Shown: positions 20,967-30,449 of the stretch, in pieces
How positions within the stretch are numbered: position 1 is the first letter of the stretch
Layout: every line of letters begins with the position of its first letter
The notes under the pieces: model-generated
Told to the model about the DNA's origin: nothing
Seen by the model: the letters and a program-made list of their open reading frames with translations, nothing else
The model's database searches: none
Source: Panicum virgatum
Taxonomy: Eukaryota > Streptophyta > Magnoliopsida > Poales > Poaceae
Assembly (NCBI RefSeq): GCF_016808335.1
Contig: NC_053143.1
Location: 50,313,441-50,377,440, forward strand
Direction: 5' to 3'
Length of the DNA: 64,000 nt
Program-made: the position numbers and the translations under genes

Positions 20967-21269
20967 TTCTTCCAAAAGAAAAAGATATTTGAGTTTGCAT
21001 TGGTAGCTCAGTGAAGATTAATTTCCTCAAAAGCCCAGAGCTCCAGAAAGAGAAGAAATGGTAAGAAGCTCAGGTGGGATGCTCCCTAGGAAGACATTAT
21101 GTGATAGGTTCAATATCACCAAACTCTTACATCCTCCTAAGCTCGGAGGTATTGAACAGAACCGCTTAAATCGTTCTCCTGAATATAAAGTTCGTTTAGT
21201 CTTCGAGGCCAAATCATCTGATGTAATTAATGTAAGTATTATTTTTTAAAACTAATATTTATATCACAT

Positions 21270-21635
21270 TTAGTCCTTGTGCAGACAGGAACGCTTCGCT
21301 CGCCCTCCGCCAGTGTCACTCCTGAGGCCATTCTCGAGGAGCTGGAGGAACTGGGTCAGATTCATCCTGCCGTCGCAGCAATTGCCGCCTGCTGCAACGA
21401 TCATGGCGTGGCATGTGACGGCGTCCTCGACGACACCGAGCCTCGCTAGCACGAACTGCAGGTCTGCAGCGCTAATGAACCCATCATGGTCGTTGTCGAA
21501 CACTGCGAAGGCGCTCTTCACCTCGTCGAAGCTTGGCTCATCCGATTCGAACAGACGGGACAACTCGCCGTAGCCCATCGATGCGGCAAGCCCGTCCCCA
21601 CGCCGCCCTCTCACTTCCAAGCCTATCGCTCCCAT
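21270..21635 (-). CDS. Calmodulin-like EF-hand protein, probably 5'-partial
   Basis: The frame ends at 21270. It is open upstream to a CAG|GAG at about 21713 that could be a splice acceptor; the first internal ATG is at 21635 (MGAIGLEVRG), giving 121 aa. Upstream residues RKEEDAALSREEVVAIM look like real protein, so a missing 5' exon is likely. EF-hand 1 is DNDHDGFISAAD, with D1, D3, D5, G6, I8 and a D12, so it should bind calcium. EF-hand 2 (AGGNCCDGRMNLTQF) has lost the first Asp and the final Glu and is probably dead. The SRLFESDEPSFDEVKSAFAV lead-in resembles the CML45/46 group of plant calmodulin-like proteins. It may be a captured or truncated copy, as it sits among receptor-kinase debris. 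Confidence 0.55.
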   Translation of the reverse strand: MGAIGLEVRGRRGDGLAASMGYGELSRLFESDEPSFDEVKSAFAVFDNDHDGFISAADLQFVLARLGVVEDAVTCHAMIVAAGGNCCDGRMNLTQFLQLLENGLRSDTGGGRAKRSCLHKD

Positions 21636-21778
21636 GATCGCCACAACCTCCTCCCTGCTCAGCGCAGCATCCTCCTCCTTTCTTTTTCTTTTCGAAGCAG
21701 CACCCTCCTCCTGTTAAGGTTGAGATTACCATATTATGATTTTATTTTCTGTGCTTTTGCATAAAGGTAAAAAAAGAA

Positions 21779-22697
21779 AAAAGTCTCTTCCGCCTCCCTC
21801 AACTTTGGATGAAATTTGTTTTTTCCCTGAACAACAAAACTGTCCGACCAGACTCCTTGAACAAATGAAACCTGTCACGTGACCTCCCTGAGCAACGTGG
21901 CGGCGGTTTTTCTCTTTTTCTTTTATATTTATTTTGATTGAATTTTAAAAAATCATAAAATAGGAAATCCAATTTTATTGGACTATACATGAGTAGATAT
22001 ATCTAATGAACATATTATATGGCATACTTTAATATAATTTTTTACTGTAGCTTTAGATATATAATTTTTTGTAATTAATTTATAGCTACAGTTTTCGTCG
22101 TCCAATTACAGTGAAATTTTTATGTTGGGTTAATCATTATATGATTGAACAGTAGTAAAAATTTATGATTATTTGACCATGTATGACTAAGTTATAGATT
22201 TATCTATGTTTATCTGTAGATTCGTCTAGATTTATCTAGGTTTATATAGATAAATTAATATCTCAGTTATACATGATGCAATAATCATAATTTTTTACTA
22301 TAACCCAATTATATAATCATTAGCCCACCATAAAATTTTCACCATTATTGGACGACAGAAATCATAGCTATAAATTAATTAAATAAAAAATATATCTAAA
22401 GCTATAGCCAAAAAATTGTACTAAAGTATGTCATATAATATGTTCACCTATGTGGAGTCCAACAAAATTAGATTTCTCATTTTATGATTTTTTTGTGATT
22501 TATCACGATTTTTCAAAGATTCAATCAAAATAAACATAAAAGAAAAAGAGAAAAGCGCTGCCACATTGGCCTCAAACCGCTCTGGGAGGTCACGTGACCG
22601 GTTTCAGGAGTTAAAGAAGTCCGGTCGGACAGTTTCATTGTTTAGGCGAGAAAACGGATTTCGTCTAAAGTTGAAAAAGGCAAAAGGGACTTTTTCC
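21779..22697. repeat. Fold-back (long inverted repeat) element
   Basis: The two halves are inverted copies about 440-450 bp long meeting near 22210. Left-arm markers AAAGTCTCTTCCGCC, CCTCAACTTTGGATGAAATTTG, CTGTCCGACC, GTCACGTGACC and ATATTATATGGCATACTT are matched in the right arm by the complements of AAAGGGACTTTTT, TCTAAAGTTG, GGTCGGACAG, GGTCACGTGACC and AAGTATGTCATATAATAT. It has no coding capacity. A transcript would fold into a long hairpin. Confidence 0.75.
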
Positions 22698-22728
22698 TAA
22701 AAACAATACAAAGAGTTTTTTGTGTGTG

Positions 22729-25005
22729 TTATTGATAAATCCATTTTAAAAGGAGGAAACTTTTGTAGGCGTATAAGCATATTAAACATTCAGACATACT
22801 TATCTTGTTTGAGGTCCCCGTTGTGTCCTGCGGTGAGGGAGAATTTCGTTCGAAATCTTTCATCAAAAAGTTCAAAAATTTTCCACAAAAGTTAATATTT
22901 TGTTATAAGCTCGAATTTTTTCATTCGAAAAGTTTTCTTTTAACATTTTTTATCCTAAAAGCATATTGTAGTGGAGATATTATTAATTACCTTGTTCGGT
23001 TGGGCAACTTTTAACTCGTTAATCATAATGTCCGTCTCACTTACCTTATCTTTCTCCACGCAGTCCAATGCAAACTCAATGCACCTCTTTACTTGTTGGC
23101 AATATGGTTCTAGCAAGCAACCATTCCATTTCGACTGCAGCCAGTTCATCCATTTTCCTCGAGCCTGTCAAATAAGTAAGTAGTTATGTAAGCTGGGATT
23201 ATATTATATAAATGTAAACTGAATCGTATCTATCATATATCTCTATTGAAAACTAACTGACTAGCGACCATCAAAAGCAATAGCATTTCTTATGGTTGAA
23301 GGGTAAAGGGCAACGAAAGGGATAAAGCAAGGAAGCAGGGCAATTTTTCATAAGGGGGATCATCGCTATTCAAATGGGACTTGTCCTTTGTTATCGATCG
23401 GTTTCTGGATTGGCATTTTTTTTCTATTGTATGCATTTACAAGAAGCTGATCAGAAAAAAATATGCTAATGAATATCTTAATTACCTTGTCCTGTTGGTC
23501 AACTTTTACCGCGTTAATCAAATTTTCCGTCGCACTTAATTTGTTGATGATAGACACTATATCGGGTCTGCTGTTTCTTTCTCTCTCCACGCAGTTCAGT
23601 GCTAACTCAACACACCTCTTTACTTGCTGGCAATATGCTTCTAGTAAGCAACCATTCCATTTTGCTTGCAACCTGTTCCTCCATTTTCCTTGAGCCTGTG
23701 AAATAAGTAAGTAGTTATGTATGCTTGGATTATATTATTATATAAATATAAACTGTATCACACATCTTTATTAGAAATTAACTGACTAGATACCGCTAAA
23801 AGATATAACATTTATTACCAGTTCAATGAAATTCTCATCTGACATGCCAGCGCTTTCAGTGTAGCCCATAGGTCCAGTTACTATCTTTATTATGATAACA
23901 CCCAGGCTGAATATGTCAAACTTATTTGAGATTATGTTTCTCTCGATGTACTCTGGTGGAATGTAACCCCTGCATGGAATCAAAGCCGGCGTTTTCTTGT
24001 AAGCACATTTTAATCATTAGAAATTTATTCTTATGTAACTATATGTAGGCATGTAATCAACCATGTGCCATAGGAATTTGCTGTGATTCGGGTTTTGTCT
24101 TCTTTGGGGATCTTAGACAAACCGAAATCTGCAAGTTTAGGCACCATATTCTCATCTAGTAAAATGTTTTCAGGTTTCAGATCCAAGTGGTAAATAGGTT
24201 TTCCCAGTCCCTTGTGAATATATTTTATACCCTCGCAAATCCCTTTTATGATTTTGTAACGTGTGTTCCAGTCAAGTCCACTTGATTCATCTGCGAAAAT
24301 ATGAACAAACAAAGCATCATTCAACTGCACATATACACTAGTATTTTTCCTCAAGCTTCATTAACATCATATATATTGAATTGAAGCATCGTCATACCAG
24401 AAAGATGCTGTTTAAGGTTCCCATTGCGCAAATACTCGAAACAAAGTGCTCTATAGGTCTTATCAGCCAAAACTACTCTTCCTTTAAACTCTACAGGCAC
24501 CTGATGTGCTTCATTGCAATAGCCAACAAAGCGTACTGTGTTTGGATGGTTGAGCATCATACGATTATTGAGCTCATTCTGGAATTGCCGATTGTCAAGT
24601 CCCAGTCTATTATGTAACAACTTCACTGCAATATCGTCTTCTCCATTTTTCCTCACTCCCTATCCAAAAAAATGCATCAGCACTCAATAACTTGACATTT
24701 TTGTTGTTACCACCTATCAGATTTGGCAATCAGAAAAATGCAGTGGCAGAGTCGATTTTTTGTTTGTCTTTGTCATACTTCACTATATTTTCTACAAAAC
24801 CAGGTATGCCTATGATTATCTTACCCTGAAGACCTGTCCGAAGGCGCCTTCACCAAGTGTTCTCTCCTTTGAGAAATTATCAGTAATTTCTGTTAGGAAC
24901 TGATAGGTTAGACGACGTGGCACCATAGCAACTGTCAGTTGCTTGTTGCTTCGCACTTGTTGTCCTCTGCCACTAGTCGGCTTACGACGGGACCATTCAA
25001 AGTTC
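22729..25005 (-). CDS. Ser/Thr protein kinase of a grass-expanded receptor-like family, seven recognisable exons
   Basis: Exons in transcript order are A 24825-25005, B 24398-24659, C 24062-24290, D 23819-23969, E 23486-23695, F 22991-23164 and a likely terminal exon 22729-22827. All borders are GT-AG and all joins keep frame. Motifs: Gly loop [11 protein letters not shown]; catalytic Lys in IAVKLLH; catalytic loop [11 protein letters not shown] (non-RD: Arg replaced by Leu); [28 protein letters not shown]. The layout [15 protein letters not shown]...[20 protein letters not shown] is that of a large grass kinase family. I see no signal peptide, ectodomain or membrane helix; the 5' exon upstream of 25005 was not found, so the product is either a cytosolic kinase or 5'-incomplete. 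Exons E and F are tandem copies. The terminal exon rests on a good acceptor (ctccctcaccgcag) and an open frame to TAA. Confidence 0.7.
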
Positions 25006-26185
25006 CTGTAAACAGGTTCAAAATAAAAAAAGGTCCTGTAAACATGTACCAAGAAGCAGCTGCCATTTAAACTGCCGGCGGAGATCCAGCGAGCTCGGAT
25101 CAGAGCAGCGCGTACGTACGTGGGCGATGGAGCCGAGGGATGATGATGATCTCCTCCGCTGCCTTGGCCTCTCCGGCTGGGGGCGAGGGCGATGATGGTG
25201 TCCTCTCTGTCTATCCCTCTCCCTCTCTCTTCCCGACTCGCTCCCCCGAGCTGGTTAGCGGCGGCAAGTGAGCAGCAGAGCGGAGCAGCCGGGTAGCAGG
25301 AGCAAGCTCGCGGTGGCGCTCGTGTGTGTACAAGCGAGTACAGACAGCGGAGATCCTAGGGAGAGTAGGGCAGAGCAGGCGGCGCGGCAGCATCCATGCA
25401 TCGATCCCGCCGCGCACCAACCCCAAGCCAAACAAATAAATAAATAAACGTGGGCCGGAACGAATACAACATCCAACACATTCCCTGTCCGTTCGGCTTG
25501 TCTTATTCCTGCTTGTTCTGAATTATTCTCTCTTACAGAACAATATCGAATCAGCCGAAATAGAAATACTGTTACAAGATTACTAGTGTATAAGATATTA
25601 AACAGAGAGAGGGAGAGACAGAGGCGGGCGGCACCGCCGCGCCGTGGACCGGTGGGCGGACGAGCGGCGGACGGGAAGTGAATGCGGTCTTGGGTCCATG
25701 GTTTCTACTGACTTTGGGATCCCCTCCTACTCATAAAACCACTTAGGACAGCTCCAAGGTGCGGTAAAATCGAATCGTGGGCTACCCAAAAACGAACAGA
25801 GCACATAGTGACCACCGACGTTTTGTTTTCAGGTCGAAAATCGACTACAGAACTTGATTCGACTCGAGGGCAATAAAATACTGCAGTGAGGAACGAGGCA
25901 CGGATGGGCGCTAGCCGTTTATCTGTCAGTGCAACTAGAGAAAGGACGATTAACGTGGGTGATTGAGATTGTTTTTCTAATTCTACCTAGGTCCCACGAC
26001 GAGTCAACATTGCAGCTGTTGAACTGAGGCACTTCGATTGTTGTGGCCTGGTGGGTTAGGATGTTAAATTCTAAAAGACTTGCGAAAGGAGACCCAATTT
26101 CTAAAATTCCTCGTAATGGATCCCTGGGCATTCGAACTTTCAAAAAAAATCCTTTCGTTCCCTCTCTTTTCGTCTAGTACAATAT
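25006..26185. other. 5' flank of the kinase gene and MITE-like debris
   Basis: 25200-25350 matches the TMEM45 promoter segment. 25433-25495 is an inverted copy of the GTTCCGGNCCAC...(TTTA)n unit at 17280-17330. 25490-25560 resembles a MITE end (GTTCGGCTTGTC...AATCAGCCGAA). The rest shows no credible gene. Confidence 0.4.
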
Positions 26186-26191
26186 TTAAAA

Positions 26192-27336
26192 AAGGGTTAA
26201 TTGGATATATGACATTACAAAGATACAAGTTTCGAGATATACCATTATAATTCGTCTATCCGTAAATATGTCATTATAATTATTATCTTGTTTGAATCCT
26301 GACATTTTCTACATCTTTGATGCTCTTGGACCCACCCACAAGCTACTGGATTTTCGTATTGCCCAAAATAACCCCACCACATCTCTTTGTGTCTATCTCG
26401 CCGACACAAGGATGTATCCTGTGGTATCGGTAGGCACTAAACCACCTTTATTCCATGTTACTGAAACACTCCATCAAGAGTATCGCTTCTCGACCACCAA
26501 ATCTCTTCTGGGGATACTTTGACTTGCCACGAAGTATAGGCCACAAAGGCTCGCGCCAATTTCTCGATCACTTTGATCCCGCTTTCCACTAAGAAACTTC
26601 TCCACGAAGGATGGAAGTCTCCATGTCTCTTGCACAAAGATCATTGATGCCTCTCCACACCAAGCCGGACATTGCCGGTGAGTCTTCATGACTCCAAGGC
26701 TCTGACACACTGAGATACAAGAACTAGCTCACAAGACACAATACCTTGCTCTTACACTCAATCTTGAGCTAGCCAAGCACTCTTACTAACAAAGTATGTG
26801 CTTAACATAAGGATGTGATCAATTTACTCTTGGATGGCTTGGAGTTTTTTCTTCAACATGTGTGTGGTTTCTCAGGACTCCAGCAACCTCAAAAGACCTG
26901 GGTGAGGCGTATATATAGGCTGCCAACTCCATAGAGCCGTTGCTCCAATGGCTAGCAAAATCAACATAGTGGTTCTGGTGCCCCGCCCACACCATGAGTA
27001 AGAACACGTATCAAGCAGCTAGCAGATCACCGAGTGGTTCAGGTGCCCCGCCCGCACCACGAGTAAGATTTATTAGGAAGAACGGCTACATAAAGGGGAT
27101 GATATATGGGGTCTGTGTGTCAGCGAGTGGAGAGAAACAGACGTAGCAGGGCATTTTGGGCTTTATGCAAATACGATGACCTGCAGGCTGCGGGTGGGCC
27201 TAAAACAATAAAAAACATAGAAAATTGCATGGTTTGAACTTGTAGCGAATTGTAATGGCATGCTCTAAATAGGTGAATAGTATTGTATATCTCCTAACTT
27301 ACATATTTGCAATGGCACTCATCTAATTAACCCTTA
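26192..27336. mobile_element. TIR element containing a Copia LTR remnant
   Basis: The left terminus AAGGGTTAATTGGATATATG and the right terminus, read inverted as AAGGGTTAATTAGATGAGTG, continue to match imperfectly for about 40 bp (CATTACAAAGATA against CATTGCAAATATG). The interior (about 26450-27000) resembles, in the same orientation, the SIRE solo LTR at 3390-3850: CTCCACACCAAGC, then a TATA (gcgtatatatagg at 26909) followed by AGAGCCGTTG. No transposase is seen. Whether the LTR piece inserted later or was captured cannot be told. Confidence 0.5.
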
Positions 27337-28201
27337 AAAAAAACTATACAAGCACATGATTAAGAGATTATCTCACAAAGAATGTGATTATAGCTTTAGG
27401 GCTGGGCTCGTATTTCCATGCGGGTGGCCCGATTAAGGTGGTGCCATACAATCCAGCCCGACTAGGCGCAGTGCCCGTGCCCATGTGCGGCCGGGCCGGG
27501 CCGGGCCGTGCTGCAACAACGGGTCGCGCAGCCCAGGAGCAGCGAGGCCAGCACACCGGCACACAGCACCCGCACCCGCACCCGCACCCACACTGTACTG
27601 TACCGCCTGATGGGCCTGGCCTGCTACCCGTGGGCCGCTGAAACCTCCATCGCCGAGGAAAACGCTTCTCTGACCGCCACGACCTCAGCGTAGACGCGGC
27701 CGATCGCCGGCCGGTCTCCCGGCGAGTCCGCGGCGCACTTCAGCCCGAGCTCGGCGAGCCGCTCGACGCAGCTCCGGACTCCGAGGGCCGCCCGATCCTC
27801 GTAGCACCCGTCGGAGCCGCGTCGTCCTGCTGCTTCGACTTCGCCGGCGCCGTCGTGGTGCGGGGCGAGTAGCAGCAGGCTGCTGTCCAGGACCTCGCCG
27901 ACGTTCTGTGGGAGCACGGCCTCGACGAGCCCGCGGAGGCTCAGCCCGCCCTCGAACGGGCCGTCGGTGGGGCGCCTCCCCGTGATCATCTCCAGCAGGA
28001 TGACGCCGTAGCTGTAGACGTCGCCTGCTGTCGAGAGTCGAGACCTCCAGTCTCCAGATCCATCCCGTACTCTGTGGAAATACAGACAAACATTTAGTGG
28101 TCATTCCCATTCTTTAGAAAAAAGTTATTTGATTTTGCATTATTGGTAGCTCAGTGAAGATCAATTTCCTCAAAACATATTGTATTTAAATTACATGTGT
28201 A

Positions 28202-28347
28202 CTGCATCCGTTTAAAATTGTAAGTCGTTTTGGTAAATCTAATACATAGATTTTACTGTGCGTCTAGATAAATGCTATATATAGATCCATGGCAAAATTT
28301 ATACATCTAGATTTGCTAAAACAACCTATAATTCGAAACGGAGGGAG
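28202..28347. mobile_element. Stowaway MITE in the receptor-kinase intron
   Basis: It is 146 bp, with CTGCATCCGTTTAAAATTG and its partner AATTCGAAACGGAGGGAG as inverted ends, flanked by TA (28200-28201 and 28348-28349). It is absent from the homologous intron pieces at 20.4-21.0 kb and 63.2-63.8 kb as far as those are preserved. Confidence 0.85.
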
Positions 28348-29292
28348 TATGCATGAATAAGTTCTCACCCGGCGCGATGTATCCAATGGATCCTCTTGGC
28401 CCGGCGATGTTTATTGAACTCATAACCCTAGCTGAAGAATCACGACCGTGCAGAAACTTGGCCAATCCGAAGTCGCTAACGTGAGCAACCATGTTGTGGA
28501 GGTAGTCCAAGGCAGCAGCAATGTCCACGGCTACCAGGATTCTTGAACCTAGGTTCAGCATCCTGCCTGTCCTTTTGTTCTCTTGTGTGTCCACCTTCGA
28601 AGAATGGAGCCAGCTTTCCAGGGTGCCATTGCCCATGTACTCAAGGATCAGGGCCTTGAACTCGTTTCCCGTTTGGTCCAGGCTTGAGCACAGGCTGATC
28701 ACGCGTATCAGGTTCCGGTGGCGAGTGTTTCTTAACGCCTCACATTCAGCAAAGGTCTTTGGTGCTCCAAGTTGGTCGAGCTTGAACACCTTGACCGCAA
28801 CTGGGTCTGGGTGCGCCTCGAACTTGAATGTAGCTTTGTATACAGTTCCAAACTGTCCGGATCCAACTAGGTTGTCCGATGAGAATTCATTCGTCGCATC
28901 GGCAATGTCAGAGTACGAGATCTTCGTCAGTTCCTTGCATGGAGGGTCAAGACGCCGGTTCTTGAAGTGAATTCTCTTCTTGCAGATGATGATGAGTGCA
29001 GAACATGCAGTCAAAACCATCACAGCACTGGCAAGAGGAACTGCTACTGATATGATGTAGGAAGTCTTGTTTCTTCTTGTTGCTGTCGCCGACATGCAAA
29101 CTGGTAACTGCAGCACTGGATCTGTTGCACATAGCTTCTTGTTTCCTTGTAGGAGTACCTTGCTTGAATTGCCGAACACACCACCAGTAGGGACAGCTCC
29201 CTCAAGGTTGTTGAATGATAAATTGAGGAGCTGCAAGGTGTTAAAGGTCTCCAGAAAAACTGGGATTTCACCAGACAGATTATTTTGGGAAA

Positions 29293-30392
29293 GTGAGATG
29301 CCCGTGGGGCTAGGACCTTGTGATGAGTGATTGAACAACACAGTGTGCGTGTGACGTTTCTCTTGGTTGGTGTCGTTGCAGGTGATAGGTGGAGACTGAA
29401 CATGCGGCGACGTGTGAAGAATGAAGATATGATGCCACGCCGATGGACTGAGAGCGGTGAAGGGTGGATCAAGACTTGCGTTCGAGGGATTTGAGATCGT
29501 GCGGTGTATGTCTACTGTACCTGACGACACAGCGAGAGAACGTTGGTGGACGGTTTCTTGGTTAAGCCACAAAACCAAGATCCCGGACGTTCGTTGCGGC
29601 GGACGTGGCCGAAGATGGGGACAATTGTCGATCGCGAGAAGATTCCGGATCATCGTGCGGCGAGATCACGGGACGTCATGGTGCTAGATGGAAGGATCGC
29701 GGACATCGAGATTGTTTGCCGTGGAGGATGATATTGCGTGATACGCGCCGATTACGTTAATTTGATTTACGTAATGGCAAATTTGTAATTTAGATAGTGG
29801 CACCCTATGGGTTATAAATATGCGGCACCTAGGATTGAGGGGTATGCGTTTTTAGGGTTTTTTTTGGGGGGGGCGTTGCTACAGTAGCCGCCGTGAACAG
29901 TTCCGCGCTACAGTAGCCGCCGTGAACAGTAGCCGCCTCCCTGAAGCTCTTCTTGCGTGCACTCTTCTCTCCAGTCTAGCCTAGGGTTTAATTCCTAGTG
30001 AGGGATTTTTGTTGATCTCTCTAATCAAGAGAGGGAGGACGATCGGGCGGAGGCTAGATGCAATTCTGTAAGAACAAGTACTTGGTTTAATACTTTATCA
30101 TTAAGTATTGTTCTTCGTTTCATTGCATCGTGCCTATTTGTTCTTCGTCAGGTTTATCGTCGGTTTCAATCTAGGTTTTCTTGATCCGTATTTTATATTT
30201 AATTTCCTTGCATAATATTTTGAGAATAGATTTCTAGTGATCTTGTAAACCTATGTTTTGAGTTTCCTCGCGTTTGGATCTAATTTGCTAAAGTTCTTGA
30301 AATTTGGGAGTTTGATCTGTTTGCTTCCGTGCGAAATTATTTTTGAGTTGCTCCCATTCACCCCCCCTCTGGTCGCATTTTCCGGTCCTACA
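29293..30392 (+). repeat. 5' LTR of the Copia element
   Basis: It runs TGAGATGCCC to CGGTCCTACA and contains a TATA box (GGTTATAAATATG, about 29809-29821), then a tandem GCTACAGTAGCCGCCGTGAA unit (about 29876-29936) in the likely leader. The pyrimidine run CACCCCCCCTCTGG lies near its 3' edge. Confidence 0.95.
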
Positions 30393-30394
30393 AT

Positions 30395-30409
30395 TGGTAT
30401 CAGAGCCGG
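30395..30409 (+). other. Primer binding site (tRNA-iMet) of the Copia element
   Basis: TGGTATCAGAGCCGG, two bases after the LTR, complementary to the 3' end of initiator tRNA-Met. Confidence 0.92.
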
Positions 30410-30449
30410 TTAAGGTTTTCTCATACCTAATCTGTTGTGAAATTCACTT

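Larger units (their letters stand above)
19505..21236 (-). pseudogene. LRR receptor kinase fragment, copy 2, with MITE and Helitron insertions
   Basis: Four receptor-kinase pieces are in order on the minus strand: an LRR piece (21045-21200, SIPPSLGGCKSLVILNLSHNVF-like), an intron piece, a kinase exon-2 piece (20150-20410: GMGLEISTAGDVYSYG, ILLEMVTGRCPTD, ELGLRCAADSPGDWRAIGRV) and the extreme C-terminal part (19505-19656). Between the last two sits about 500 bp that includes a Stowaway; within the intron piece sits a Helitron. The LRR piece is fused directly to intron sequence, so the kinase N-lobe and membrane segment were deleted. A second copy begins at 62489. Confidence 0.72.

Noticed and set aside
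29293..29653. N-terminal extension of the receptor kinase read through from the Copia LTR (frame starting at 29653)
   Set aside because: The frame before 29292 is LTR sequence; the true upstream coding part lies beyond the element at 38283-40370.
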